This document shows positions 1 through 9,234 of a stretch of 64,000 nucleotides of DNA, piece by piece (position 1 is the first letter of the stretch; every line of letters begins with the position of its first letter). The DNA is from JBFMFH01 sp040752275 (GTDB taxonomy: Bacteria > Acidobacteriota > Vicinamibacteria > Vicinamibacterales > JAKQTR01). The position numbers and the translations under genes are program-made. Below the pieces are notes generated by a model. It made no database searches and was not told the DNA's origin. It was given only the letters and a program-made list of their open reading frames with translations. Location: the NCBI GenBank assembly GCA_040752275.1, contig JBFMFH010000017.1, forward strand, positions 1 through 64,000. The letters run 5' to 3'.

Positions 1-1405
1 CGGACACGTACTCGGCGAAGGGGGCGTCGCCCTGGCCCGGCGCCGCAAGCGTCGCCCTGAGGCCCGTCCTCAGGTACAGCGGCGCGGGTGTTACCGTGCA
101 ACCACTCGCACAGCCCGCCGGCCAGGCCGGCAGACGCCGCCACGTGTTCGTGCCGGTTTCGAACGCCATGACGGGCGCAATGTCCGCCGCTCTCGCGCCG
201 TCCTGCAAGTAGTGCTCGAGGAAGGGACGCAGAATCTCCTGGCGGAAGTACAACGCGGTATCGCCGTTGAACCTGATGGCTCCTAGCATGCTGCCGTCGG
301 CAATCATCTGTCCGTGGTACCAGGGACCCATCACCAGGAAGACCTTGTCGTTGGCCGTGTCCTTCGGCTCGAGAGCCTTGTAGACGGCCGGCGCCCCGTA
401 GATGTCCTCCTGGTCCCACAGACTGTGGACCAGCATCACCGGCACCCTCAGCGGCTGAGCCGCAAGCACCTTGTCGACCGCCTGGTCGCGCCAGAATGCG
501 TCGTACGCCGGGTGCTCCAGCACCTTGCGCCAGAACCCGACCTGCTCGAGGCCGCGTCGCCGGCCGAGCGCTCCCGCCGACCCGGCCTGCATGAACATGT
601 CGTAGTCGTCGTAGTGCGTCGTCCACCACCGGACGTCGTTCGACCGCGTCGCCTGCTGTTCGAAGATGTAGGGCATCATCTGCTGGCGGAACGCGCCATG
701 GTGAAACCAGTCGTCGCCCAGCCAGCCATCGACCATCGGGTTCATCGGGACCGACACCTTGAGCGCCGGGTGCGGGTTGACGAGCGCCATCAGAGGCAGG
801 AATCCGTCGTACGAGATGCCGAGGATGCCGACCCGGCCGTTGCTCTCGGGCACGTTCTTCACCAGCCAGTCGATCGTGTCGTAGGTGTCGGTCGCGTGAT
901 CGACCGGCGTCGGGTTCTGCGGCCCGCTGAGCGGCCGGTTCATGACGTAATCGCCTTCGGACCCGTACTTGCCCCGCACGTCCTGGACGACGCGGATGTA
1001 GCCACCGCCGACAATCACGTCGATGGCGTTGTCATAGCCCGTGAGGACCGGCCCCAGGTGCGCGCTCGCCGCGTGGGTCGTCAGCCTCGTGGCGTCGTAG
1101 GGTGTGCGTGTCAGCAGGATGGGCGCGCCGCTGGCACCCTTTGGCACCAGGATGACGGTGCGCAGCCTGACACCGTCCCGCATCGGGATCATCACCTCGC
1201 GCCGGACGTGATCGAAATCGCCCAAGGGCAGTTGCAGTTGGCTCGGCGTCTCGGTCGGCAGCGCCGGGTACTTCTGCGGCACTTGCCCGTGCAGCAGGGC
1301 GGCCGACGTCAGAATGACGAGCCCGGACGCCGGCAGGATCCAGTTCAAGAACGGCTGCTTGCGCCACGTGCGCACACGCCGGCTCAGTCCTCGTTGGTCG
1401 TGCAT
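1..1405 (-). CDS. CocE/NonD family hydrolase (X-Pro dipeptidyl-peptidase S15-like), 3' end outside window
   Basis: Partial gene: about 468 residues are present and the C-terminus lies beyond base 1. The family consists of serine alpha/beta-hydrolases that act on acyl esters, amides or N-terminal X-Pro dipeptides. An N-terminal hydrophobic stretch (about residues 19-40) suggests export or membrane anchoring. A typical CocE start (MRDGVRLRTVI) follows at about residue 75. The nucleophile elbow GISYDG is near residue 196, with Ser198 as the probable nucleophile. The PMNPMVDGW stretch and the later HSLWDQEDIYG segment, which probably carries the catalytic Asp, also fit the family. The start is the ATG at 1405. 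A tandem 7-bp repeat and the end of a molybdo-enzyme operon lie upstream. Substrate cannot be told from sequence. Confidence 0.85.
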   Translation of the reverse strand, partial: MHDQRGLSRRVRTWRKQPFLNWILPASGLVILTSAALLHGQVPQKYPALPTETPSQLQLPLGDFDHVRREVMIPMRDGVRLRTVILVPKGASGAPILLTRTPYDATRLTTHAASAHLGPVLTGYDNAIDVIVGGGYIRVVQDVRGKYGSEGDYVMNRPLSGPQNPTPVDHATDTYDTIDWLVKNVPESNGRVGILGISYDGFLPLMALVNPHPALKVSVPMNPMVDGWLGDDWFHHGAFRQQMMPYIFEQQATRSNDVRWWTTHYDDYDMFMQAGSAGALGRRRGLEQVGFWRKVLEHPAYDAFWRDQAVDKVLAAQPLRVPVMLVHSLWDQEDIYGAPAVYKALEPKDTANDKVFLVMGPWYHGQMIADGSMLGAIRFNGDTALYFRQEILRPFLEHYLQDGARAADIAPVMAFETGTNTWRRLPAWPAGCASGCTVTPAPLYLRTGLRATLAAPGQGDAPFAEYVS

Positions 1406-1550
1406 GGGCAGTCTGACCTCCAGGGAGACGTGGCTCGCCACGCGCCACCGGCAGCGATCATCGCACTCCCGGCCGTCTGGTGCAACGATCGTGGCCTGCC
1501 CGCCGCCCGGCGTGAGCACCTCCACGCCGGGGCGACGGCCGGGCTGGGCC

Positions 1551-1585
<35 letters not shown>

Positions 1586-1592
1586 ATACTGC

Positions 1593-2570
1593 CTACGCGC
1601 CAATCCTCCCCAACGCCTCCTCAACCGCGCCCCGCAGCATCGGCAGCTTGTAGCCGTTCTTCTCGAGCGGCGTCGCCCCCACAACCGCTGCCTCGGCCGC
1701 GCGTCCGATCGTGCGGGCGTCGAGCCGCTGCCCGGTGATGGCCTTCTCGACCGCTGCGGACCGCCAGGGAACAGGCGCCACGCCCGAGAACACGACACGG
1801 GCGCGATCGACGCGGCGGTCGGGCCTGAAGCTCACGGCCAGCGCCACACCCACGAGGGCGAAGTCCCAGGACTGCCTGGCCCGCACTTTCCTATACGAGC
1901 TCTTGACGCCCGCAGGAGGTGCGGGCAGCACAACCTCGGTGACGATCTCGCCGGGCTCGAGCACAGTCTCCTTCAGGACGTCGACCTCCGGCAGGACGAA
2001 GAACTTCTCCACCGGAATCGTCCGCTCGCCCGTCGGTCCGGCCGTCCGGACGCTGGCATCGAGCGCCACGAGCGCCGGCGCCGTGTCGGACGGGTGCACG
2101 ATGACACACGCCCCGCCGCCGAAGACGGCATGGTACTGATTCTCGCCGTCCATGGCATAGCACGTGTCCCCGCCCTTGCGGGTGCACACGTAGTCGCCCC
2201 GGAAGTACCAGCACCGCGGCCGCTGGTTCAGGTTGCCCCCGATGGTGCCCTGATTCCGGAGCTGGGGACTGGCGATCACACCGGACGCCTCGGCCAGCGC
2301 GGCGTACTTCTGTCGCACGATCGGGTCCGCGGCCACCTCGGCGATGGTCGTCAGCGCGCCGATCCTGAGGCCGCCGTCCACCGTTGCCGTCATGCCCCGC
2401 AGCTCCTTCAGCCCGCTGAGGCTGACGACGGTCTTCGCCGACATCACTCCGTCGCGCAGGCACCCGACAAGATCCGTCCCGCCCGAGTGGGCGCAAGCAC
2501 CATCCGCGCCAAGCTGCCTGATGGCGTCGTTGAGCGAACTCGCACGAACGTAGGCAAAGGTCCGCATCAT
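1593..2570 (-). CDS. Molybdenum hydroxylase FAD-binding subunit with extra [4Fe-4S] site (PaoB/YagS-like)
   Basis: 325-residue FAD subunit of a xanthine-dehydrogenase-family enzyme, passing electrons from the 2Fe-2S subunit to FAD. FAD-binding motifs are GGTDLVG (about residues 30-36) and QGTIGGNL (about 108-115). Unlike CoxM-type subunits it carries an insertion with four cysteines (Cys120, 129, 137, 155) in the context RCWYF...C...C...GGAC. That is the pattern of the additional [4Fe-4S] cluster known in PaoB. I chose the ATG at 2570 (MMRTFAY): it lies 4 nt after the stop of the upstream gene, and the longer frame would run into that gene. It is the last gene of a three-gene operon ordered Fe-S, Mo, FAD. 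The natural substrate, perhaps an aldehyde, is inference. Confidence 0.88.
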   Translation of the reverse strand: MMRTFAYVRASSLNDAIRQLGADGACAHSGGTDLVGCLRDGVMSAKTVVSLSGLKELRGMTATVDGGLRIGALTTIAEVAADPIVRQKYAALAEASGVIASPQLRNQGTIGGNLNQRPRCWYFRGDYVCTRKGGDTCYAMDGENQYHAVFGGGACVIVHPSDTAPALVALDASVRTAGPTGERTIPVEKFFVLPEVDVLKETVLEPGEIVTEVVLPAPPAGVKSSYRKVRARQSWDFALVGVALAVSFRPDRRVDRARVVFSGVAPVPWRSAAVEKAITGQRLDARTIGRAAEAAVVGATPLEKNGYKLPMLRGAVEEALGRIGA

Positions 2571-2574
2571 GGCG

Positions 2575-4896
2575 CTACCCTCTCTTCCGGCCCTTGGCGC
2601 CAGCGTGGTCGGCCAGCGCGTCCAGCACTCGCACCGGGTGCATCGGAGCATCGGCCAGGCGCACCCCTATCGCGTGGAACACGGCATTCGCGATGGCGGG
2701 CGCGGTTGGGATGGTCGCCGGCTCGCCAATGCCCTTGGCGCCGGTCGTGTTGACCTCGGTGTCGTGCGGATCGAGGATGACCACCGACTTGTCTGCCGGC
2801 GCGTCGAGCGCGGTCGGCATCTTGTAGTCGTGCAGGCTCTGCGTCAGCACCTTGCCCCGGTGTTCGCGGTCCATGACGCGCGTCTCGGTGAGAGCGAAAC
2901 CGATGCCCATCGTGATGCCGCCGAATACCTGGTTCTGGTAGGTCTTCTCGTTCATCGGGCGCCCGCTGTCGTGGGCGGCCAGGAACCGAACCACCCTGAT
3001 CTCACCGGTCAGGGCATTGACCTCGACCTCCGCGAACTGGGCCGCAAACGGGTTGGCGACCTTGCCGCTCGGATTGGGCCCGCGATATCCGACGCCCACG
3101 ACGACGCCTCGGCTGCGGAACCCGCCGATGGCGCCGACGGCCACCTTCTTCGTGGGCTCCGACTTCGACACGACTTCGCTGCCACGCAGCTCGAGGTCGG
3201 CGGCGGGCACCTTCAGCTGCTCGGCCGCCATGGCCATCAACTGCTCCTTCACCTGGATGGCCGCCGCGCGGATCGCCGGCGACTCGGTCGGCACGGTCTT
3301 GCTCCCGCCGCTCGGCGTGGCGAACTGCGTCGTGCCGGTGTCGGCGTGCTCGATGGAGATCCGATCGAGCGGCACGCCGAGTTCCTCCGAGACGATCTGA
3401 GCGGCCCACGTCTTGGTTCCGCAGCCGATGTCGCTCGCGCCCATGTTCAGGTTGGCGCTGCCGTCGGCAAACAGCTTGACGATCGCCGTCGACGGCGGAC
3501 TGCCGCCTCCCCCTTGCCACATGCCGGCGGCCACGCCCACACCGCGCTTGATGTGGCCCGCGGCCGGCGGCCGTTTGCGGGCCTCCGTCCAGCCGAAGCT
3601 CTTCGCCCCGTCGACCAGGCACTCCTTCAGCAAGGTCGACGTATACGGCGGGTTCCCGCCGCGCGACTGGCTGAAGGTCGGCACGTTCTTCACACGGAGC
3701 TCGATCGGGTCCATCCCGAGGCGTGCGGCCAGTTCGTCCATCATCTGTTCGAGGGCCCAGGCGCCCTGCGGGTGACCCGGCGCGCGGAACGGCCGCTGCG
3801 GTCCGGCATTGATGTAGACGTCCTGGTTCTCGCACCGGACGTTCGGGCAGAGATAGAGTTCCCGGATGAGGAAGTCGGGCGAGCCGCCGCCCGCATACGC
3901 GCCACCCGTGCCACGCGACCTCGACTCGAGTGCCACCAGCGTGCCATCCCTCCTCACGCCGGCCTTGAGCCAGATCGTATTCGGCGGCCGATTCCCCATC
4001 GTCAGCGCCACCTGCTCGCGCGTGAGGAACAGCCGGACGGGCCGGCCGGTCTTCTTGGCCATGAGGGCGGCGATGATTGAGTACTTGCCGGTCGACAGCT
4101 TCGAACCGAACCCTCCGCCCATGTAGTGCCCGATGACGCGGACGTTGGCCAGCGGCAGGTTCAGCGCGGCAGCCACGCTGTTCTGAATCGCGTACACCCC
4201 CTGCGTCGATTCCCACACGGTCAGCCGGCTGCCGTCCCACTTCGCGACACACCCGTGAAGCTCCGCCGGATGGTGCAGTTCGCACGGCGTCGTGTAGGTG
4301 CGCTCGACGACCACGTCGGCCGAGGCGAACCCCGCCGCCACGTCGCCGCGTTCGTAGGGCCGCCCGGCCGGAGGCACATTGCCGCCGTCCCGCACGGCTG
4401 GCGCATCCGTCTTCGCCGCGTCCTCCTCGGTCACCACGTGCGGCAGCAAGTCGTACTCGACCTTGATGGCCCGGAGCGCGTCCCAGGCCTGGTAGATGGT
4501 GTCCGCGGCGACGGCTGCGACCTCCTCGCCCTCGTAGCGGCAGTGCGGATCGAAGAGCCGGCTGGAGAACCCGCGCGACTGGAACCACGGGATGTTCGTG
4601 CCGGGCGTGCCGTCCTTGAGCACGGCCCTCACGCCGGGCATCTTCTCGGCGGCGGACGTGTCGACGTGCTTGACCATCGCGTGCCCGTGCGGGCACCACA
4701 GGACGGCCGCATGCAGCATGTCGGGCAGCACGACGTCGGACGGGAAGATGGCCGATCCGGTCACTCGGTCATACGCGTCCACGCGGACGACGGGCTTGCC
4801 GACGATGGTCGTGTCCTTCCAGGGTGCCGGCGTCGAACTCTGGGCCGGCGTCTCGGGCGCCGGGCCATCCCAGTAGTAGCGATCGGTCGGTTCCAT
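2575..4896 (-). CDS. Xanthine dehydrogenase family molybdopterin-binding catalytic subunit (PaoC-like)
   Basis: 773-residue large subunit that binds the molybdenum cytosine dinucleotide cofactor and hydroxylates aldehydes or N-heterocycles. Family landmarks in order: the a/b hammerhead start VTGSAIFPSDV (about 46), GGGFGSK at 260-266, the RAPGHPQG loop, the QGGGGSPPSTA segment, GASDIGCGTKTW, and KGIGEP near the C-terminus. Glu725 in that last motif is the expected catalytic base. Length fits PaoC-like subunits (about 730-780). The start at 4896 follows the Fe-S gene stop by 3 nt, and the stop precedes the FAD gene start by 4 nt, so the three are co-transcribed. Only the Fe-S partner carries a Tat signal, as in PaoABC, so this subunit would be exported with it to the periplasm. 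Substrate unknown. Confidence 0.9.
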   Translation of the reverse strand: MEPTDRYYWDGPAPETPAQSSTPAPWKDTTIVGKPVVRVDAYDRVTGSAIFPSDVVLPDMLHAAVLWCPHGHAMVKHVDTSAAEKMPGVRAVLKDGTPGTNIPWFQSRGFSSRLFDPHCRYEGEEVAAVAADTIYQAWDALRAIKVEYDLLPHVVTEEDAAKTDAPAVRDGGNVPPAGRPYERGDVAAGFASADVVVERTYTTPCELHHPAELHGCVAKWDGSRLTVWESTQGVYAIQNSVAAALNLPLANVRVIGHYMGGGFGSKLSTGKYSIIAALMAKKTGRPVRLFLTREQVALTMGNRPPNTIWLKAGVRRDGTLVALESRSRGTGGAYAGGGSPDFLIRELYLCPNVRCENQDVYINAGPQRPFRAPGHPQGAWALEQMMDELAARLGMDPIELRVKNVPTFSQSRGGNPPYTSTLLKECLVDGAKSFGWTEARKRPPAAGHIKRGVGVAAGMWQGGGGSPPSTAIVKLFADGSANLNMGASDIGCGTKTWAAQIVSEELGVPLDRISIEHADTGTTQFATPSGGSKTVPTESPAIRAAAIQVKEQLMAMAAEQLKVPAADLELRGSEVVSKSEPTKKVAVGAIGGFRSRGVVVGVGYRGPNPSGKVANPFAAQFAEVEVNALTGEIRVVRFLAAHDSGRPMNEKTYQNQVFGGITMGIGFALTETRVMDREHRGKVLTQSLHDYKMPTALDAPADKSVVILDPHDTEVNTTGAKGIGEPATIPTAPAIANAVFHAIGVRLADAPMHPVRVLDALADHAGAKGRKRG

Positions 4897-4899
4897 CGC

Positions 4900-5538
4900 T
4901 CACCTCCCCTGCCGCTTCAGGTCGGCCGCCTTGGCGACCGCCTTGAAGATATGGGCGTAGGCACCGCACCGGCAGATGTTCCCGCCCATTCCGGCCCGGA
5001 TCTCGTCGAGCGACGGCGACGGGTTCGCGCGCAGCAACCCCTCGGCCGCCATGATTTGCCCCGGCGTGCAGTAGCCGCACTGGAAGGCGTCTTCCTCGGC
5101 GAACGCCCGCTGGGTAGGTCCCATATCCTCGCCAGTCATCAGCCCTTCGAGCGTCGTGACCTCCCGGCCATCCGCCTCGACTGCCAAAGCCATGCACGCA
5201 TAGCGCGGCACGCCGTCGACGAGCACCGTGCACGCGCCACACTCGCCCCGTTCGCAGCCGACCTTGGTCCCGGTCAGCCCGAGGTGGTCCCGGACGATGT
5301 GCAGCAGCGACCACCGTGGCTCGACCAGCATCTTGCGTTGCCGGCCGTTGACCATCAGCGTGACGGCCACCATCTCGCCGGCCTTCACGATTGCAGCGCC
5401 CTGCGCGTCCGTCGTGGCGCCGGCGAGCTTGGCGGCCGCGGCGACGCCGATGGCGCCTGTCACGCCGGTCGTGATGAACCCGCGACGGCTGACTCCCCTG
5501 GCCGGCAGCGTGTCTGTGTTGGTGTCATCGTGTCCCAT
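4900..5538 (-). CDS. Tat-exported 2Fe-2S subunit of molybdenum hydroxylase (PaoA-like)
   Basis: 212 residues. The twin-arginine motif SRRGFIT at about residues 16-22 is followed by a hydrophobic stretch, so the folded complex is probably exported. The plant-type [2Fe-2S] site reads CERGECGACTVLVDG with a later Cys. The C-terminal helical domain holds the second cluster (FQCGYCTPGQIM ... CRCGAY). The ATG at 5538 is preceded by a good GGAGG site. The open frame continues further upstream, but with low-complexity sequence and no family similarity. It is the first gene of the operon with the Mo and FAD subunits. A 7-bp repeat array lies upstream. Confidence 0.92.
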   Translation of the reverse strand: MGHDDTNTDTLPARGVSRRGFITTGVTGAIGVAAAAKLAGATTDAQGAAIVKAGEMVAVTLMVNGRQRKMLVEPRWSLLHIVRDHLGLTGTKVGCERGECGACTVLVDGVPRYACMALAVEADGREVTTLEGLMTGEDMGPTQRAFAEEDAFQCGYCTPGQIMAAEGLLRANPSPSLDEIRAGMGGNICRCGAYAHIFKAVAKAADLKRQGR

Positions 5539-5695
5539 GCGTCCTCCGTATGCAGCCGCCACCGCGACGACTGCCGGTTGCCCGGTGGAACAGTGGCAAG
5601 ACTGACTTGAGGTCCAGCGCTGTACACGCGCCATGGCGGGCACACAGCGCCTTCGCCCGGCGGATCCGGGTCTGTGGGGGGCGTGGGGATTATAC

Positions 5696-5727
5696 CGGGA
5701 TTCGGGATTCGGGATTCGGGATTCGGG
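5696..5727. repeat. Tandem heptamer array, 4+ copies of CGGGATT
   Basis: Four perfect copies plus CGGG of a 7-bp unit, between the end of the PilX-like gene (stop at 5744) and the start of the 2Fe-2S subunit gene. The same unit recurs at 13917-13944 and, on the other strand, at 19376-19417. Confidence 0.95.
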
Positions 5728-5743
5728 TGTCTCTGTTCGTGTC

Positions 5744-8173
5744 CTATCGCGGCGCGGCGAGGATCTGCGTGAAGCCGAGGACGTTGACGTCACGGAAGAG
5801 CGGCGTACGCGGCGGCAGGAGGTTCATGTCCAGGAAGTCGATATCGAACCGAAAATCGCGCACGTTCGGGAAGTCGTAGGTATTCGACCCGTCCTTGAAG
5901 ACGCCGACAGCCTGGCGGTTGTAATACAGGCTCGCCAGCGACCCGCGATAGTACACCGTATCGTTGGACCAGCTCTCGAGGTAACGCAGGAAGTTGTGGA
6001 CGCCGCCGTCGGTCCCGAAGTTGATGGGAGGCGAACCGGCCGTCGGGCGAGGGAACTTCACGCCCTTGCCCGCCAGAATCGCCACGCGGTACCAGGTGTT
6101 GGTGGCCGGGCGGCTCGCCGCGCGGTGCGGATAGTCGAACGACCGCTGGTCGCTCCAGTTGTTCGACAGGAGCGTCACCGCGTCCGCCGCAATCGAACAC
6201 GAGACGTGCGGGTTGCCGAAGCCGCCGGCTGCGTTGAAGTCGCCCTGAAGATAGACGGGGTTCTCGGATGCAATCGTCAGACCCGGGGCAATGATGTTCC
6301 CGAGCCGCCCGTTCACGATCTTGAGCGCTCGCCTGAAGAACCGCGCCGGGTTCCGCTTGGCAACGTCCGGGATGACTGCCGTCCAGAGTCGCGCGCTGCC
6401 GTCGAGCGGGTTCTGCCATGCCAGGCCGCCGCCCGTATACGTCGCCCCGTAGGTCTCGAGCGTGCCGTTCCCGTTGACGTCTTCCCCCGAGTCGAGCGCA
6501 CCGTTGGGAGTTCCTGTCGAACTCGACGGGTTCACGAAGTCTTCGAAGCCGTACTCGCCGGTTTCCCGGCCCGCCGCGTCCCGATTGCCGCGCCGGTCCG
6601 AGAAGTACACCGAGTAGCCCGTCGTGTGGTCGACCGTCGTCCCGGACGTGCCAATCTGCCCCTGGAACCAGCGCGTCAGGTTGCGGACGTCGAGTTCGAC
6701 GTAGTGCATCACACCGCCGAGATACACGTTGGAGAAGCTGACGCTCTCGCCCTCGCGGCGCAGCGCCTCTCGGGTGTCGTAGAGCATCTTCGGCCAGTAG
6801 TTGGCCGGCACGGTGGTGCCGGCCGAACACGTAGACAAGTCGGCGATCCGCTGGAGCCGGATGACGGCATTGGGATTCGGTTCCGTGCAGGTGCGGCTGA
6901 GGTTCGGCCCGGCAATCCCGAGATTCAGGATCTCGACGGTCACGTCCTGCCAGACGCCGTCGGACACCTGTTTCTCGATCTTCAGGAACCCTCCAAGCAG
7001 CGGCGTGCCGGCCGGCACCTTCCCGTGCGGAGGCCCACCGCCTTCGGCAAACGGCGGGTGATTTGCGTCGACCGCATAGCCGGCGGGCTCGTTCGCGCTC
7101 AGTTCAACCGGCGGCGTCCCCGTGACACCAGGAAGGCTGGTGATGTCCTGCGCCGTGTCCGACAGCAGAATCCGCAGACTCGCCTGCGCGAAGTAGCGCA
7201 GCTGGAACACCGTCGACGTGGTCACTTCACCGGCGGACGGCCGGCGGATCAACTCGATGGGTGTGGCTCCCTCGAACACCAGCGGCAGGTCGAGGCGGCG
7301 GGCCCCGGTCCGGCCGTTTCTGATGTTGCCGTTGTAGGTGCCGATCGACAGGTTCGTCCACAGGGGCTCATTCAGGGGGGACCCGAGATTGGCGATCACG
7401 CTGCCTTCGTTGGTCCCCAGATTCCGGTAGGAGCCGGGCGCCGTGATGATCCGTACGTTCCCCGGGTAGCTGCCGCCGATGGCCGACCCGTTCATCAGGT
7501 GGGTTCGCACCACCTCGCCCACCGCCGTCACCTTGTCCGCCATCGTCAGCGTCGCACCGGCCGCCAGGAACAGGTTGCCGTTGGTATGAACGCGCCCGCC
7601 GAAATCGAAGTTCCCGCCCGAGTGGAACCCGAGGTCGGTCTCGGAGAAGAGACCGAACTGGAACAGCGGGATGCCGACGGTCTGCACCTGCCGGAGCATC
7701 CTCGCTTCGCTGCCGGTCGGCGTGCGCGCGGTGACCGATAGCCAGTAGGGCGTCACCAATCCCGTGAAGCCCTGGAACGGGCCCGTCGTGATCGAGCGCA
7801 CCGAGGAGGCCGGATTGCCGTTGGTGTCGGGCGTGAAGGTGATGCCGTACCCGGTTCCTTCGCTCGTCGCCGGAAAGGTGATGCCGCTCATCGCGGGTAG
7901 GGCATCGGCGAGCGCCGACACCTGGGAACCGGTGGGCGTGTACGAGCGGGTAAAGAGCGCGCCGAGATCCGATGTGAGCTTCTCGATGCCGCCGTGGGCC
8001 GCGTAGAAGGCCTCGTCGCGGTCGCCCTGGATACGCTGCAGGCGTTGCTCGCCCATCACGACCGTGACAAAGCCGGCGAGGATTCCCGACACCAGCATCA
8101 TCAGGAGCAGTACGGCGATGAGTGCGACACCGCGATCGCCTGAACCACCGTCGGTCACCATCTCGTCCCTCAC
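5744..8173 (-). CDS. Very large PilX-like pilus assembly protein
   Basis: 809 residues, last gene of a minor-pilin operon. The N-terminus is PilX-like: DRGVALIAVLLL forms a hydrophobic helix (about residues 14-36) preceded by a basic/polar segment, followed by QRLQRIQGDRDEAFYAAHGGIEKL, which is typical of PilX/GspK-type proteins. It lacks the Glu5 of ordinary pilins. About 600 further residues follow, rich in Gly, Thr and Asn. They include a FHSGGNFDFGGRVHTNG segment that resembles DUF4900-type regions, and a DVNGNGTLE Ca-binding-like loop. Ordinary PilX is about 150-200 residues, so this is roughly four times the usual size. The start is a GTG overlapping the PilW stop (GTGA); an ATG four codons in is possible. 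A pilus-tip or adhesive role is inference. Confidence 0.75.
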   Translation of the reverse strand: MRDEMVTDGGSGDRGVALIAVLLLMMLVSGILAGFVTVVMGEQRLQRIQGDRDEAFYAAHGGIEKLTSDLGALFTRSYTPTGSQVSALADALPAMSGITFPATSEGTGYGITFTPDTNGNPASSVRSITTGPFQGFTGLVTPYWLSVTARTPTGSEARMLRQVQTVGIPLFQFGLFSETDLGFHSGGNFDFGGRVHTNGNLFLAAGATLTMADKVTAVGEVVRTHLMNGSAIGGSYPGNVRIITAPGSYRNLGTNEGSVIANLGSPLNEPLWTNLSIGTYNGNIRNGRTGARRLDLPLVFEGATPIELIRRPSAGEVTTSTVFQLRYFAQASLRILLSDTAQDITSLPGVTGTPPVELSANEPAGYAVDANHPPFAEGGGPPHGKVPAGTPLLGGFLKIEKQVSDGVWQDVTVEILNLGIAGPNLSRTCTEPNPNAVIRLQRIADLSTCSAGTTVPANYWPKMLYDTREALRREGESVSFSNVYLGGVMHYVELDVRNLTRWFQGQIGTSGTTVDHTTGYSVYFSDRRGNRDAAGRETGEYGFEDFVNPSSSTGTPNGALDSGEDVNGNGTLETYGATYTGGGLAWQNPLDGSARLWTAVIPDVAKRNPARFFRRALKIVNGRLGNIIAPGLTIASENPVYLQGDFNAAGGFGNPHVSCSIAADAVTLLSNNWSDQRSFDYPHRAASRPATNTWYRVAILAGKGVKFPRPTAGSPPINFGTDGGVHNFLRYLESWSNDTVYYRGSLASLYYNRQAVGVFKDGSNTYDFPNVRDFRFDIDFLDMNLLPPRTPLFRDVNVLGFTQILAAPR

Positions 8174-9234
8174 CGGTACCGGTCCATGAACGACATGCTG
8201 CGCAGACTCACCTGCGTCGCGACCGACGACCGCACCGGCTGTCGTGTCTGCGCGAGCCGGCCCTCAGACCGGCACGCGACGAACAGGTTCAGCTTCCGAA
8301 TCTGCGATGGCGTGTTCGGCGCCACGGCATCCTGTTGGTTCGTGGGATTGGTCGTCCCGTCGACGATGTCGAAGGTGAATTGCAGGTTCTCGATGCCCGT
8401 GCCGACCAGGCGAGGCGGCTGGAAGCCCTCGCGGCGCATCAGCCGCACCTGTCCGGGGGCGGTCACATCGTCGATGTAGTAGGTCACTATCATCACCCGT
8501 GTGGCCGAGGTGGTCGGGAAGCTCTGGCCCGTCCGAATCTGGAGGATGGTCCCGGACTCTGCATTGCGCTGGTTGAATCCAAACGCATCGGCCAAGTGTC
8601 CCTGCTCGAAGAAGACCTGCTGCCCCTGCACCGAGGTCACCGTCTGGATGGCATCTCCCACCGCGTTGGTGAACCAGATCGCATCGCCGGGCTTGAGCCC
8701 CGTGCCCGCGTCCCCAATGGAGGTTCTGGCGTCCACCGTCATCCGGGTTCCATCTCGCTCGAGAGCCGTCAGCGGATACTCGTTCAGCGCAAGCGTCGAG
8801 TCCGCGAACAGGACCGTCACGATGTCCGTGGCTATCCCGTTCACAATCGGCCCCATGTCCGGCCCTGGACAGATCGAGGGGAGCGTCGTCCACGCGCTGG
8901 CAAACGTCAGGTTGATCCCAGGCGGACTCGGCCGGGCAATTGCGGCGGCGCCGCCTCCTCGGGGGATCGGAATGCCGCCGTTTGGCAGTTCACGTCCGGT
9001 CTGAATGGCGTCGCGGTTGATCAGCATCACCGCCATGCGGAGGTTCTGGTTGCCGTCGGCCAGCATGCCACCGGTCTCAGAGGCGCGACGGGCGTCGTCG
9101 AAGGCCCTGAACGCGCCGCCGAACACCACGACCATGAGCGCCAGCGAGACGAGCAGTTCGAGGAGGGTAAACCCGCCTTCGTCGGCCGCACGCCCAGGCT
9201 TGGTGATGTCCACGGGTCGCTCCCCTACGCCCAC
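8170..9234 (-). CDS. PilW-like minor pilin (type IV prepilin)
   Basis: 354 residues with a class III prepilin signal: a polar leader of 21 residues, then the cleavage site GG|FTLLELLVSLALMVVVFGG with Glu at +5. The long globular domain includes a VNGIATDIVTVLFADSTL segment typical of PilW proteins. The GTG start at 9234 lies inside the end of pilV (10-nt overlap), and the stop overlaps the start of the PilX-like gene. Gene order fimT-pilV-pilW-pilX matches the minor-pilin clusters that prime type IV pilus assembly at the inner membrane. Confidence 0.85.
   Translation of the reverse strand: MGVGERPVDITKPGRAADEGGFTLLELLVSLALMVVVFGGAFRAFDDARRASETGGMLADGNQNLRMAVMLINRDAIQTGRELPNGGIPIPRGGGAAAIARPSPPGINLTFASAWTTLPSICPGPDMGPIVNGIATDIVTVLFADSTLALNEYPLTALERDGTRMTVDARTSIGDAGTGLKPGDAIWFTNAVGDAIQTVTSVQGQQVFFEQGHLADAFGFNQRNAESGTILQIRTGQSFPTTSATRVMIVTYYIDDVTAPGQVRLMRREGFQPPRLVGTGIENLQFTFDIVDGTTNPTNQQDAVAPNTPSQIRKLNLFVACRSEGRLAQTRQPVRSSVATQVSLRSMSFMDRYR

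Noticed and set aside
5633..7741. Long open frame of 702 codons opposite the PilX-like gene
   Set aside because: It mirrors the codon pattern of the real gene in GC-rich DNA, is rich in Arg/Val/His, has no domain or start site, and is overlapped by a well-supported gene on the other strand.
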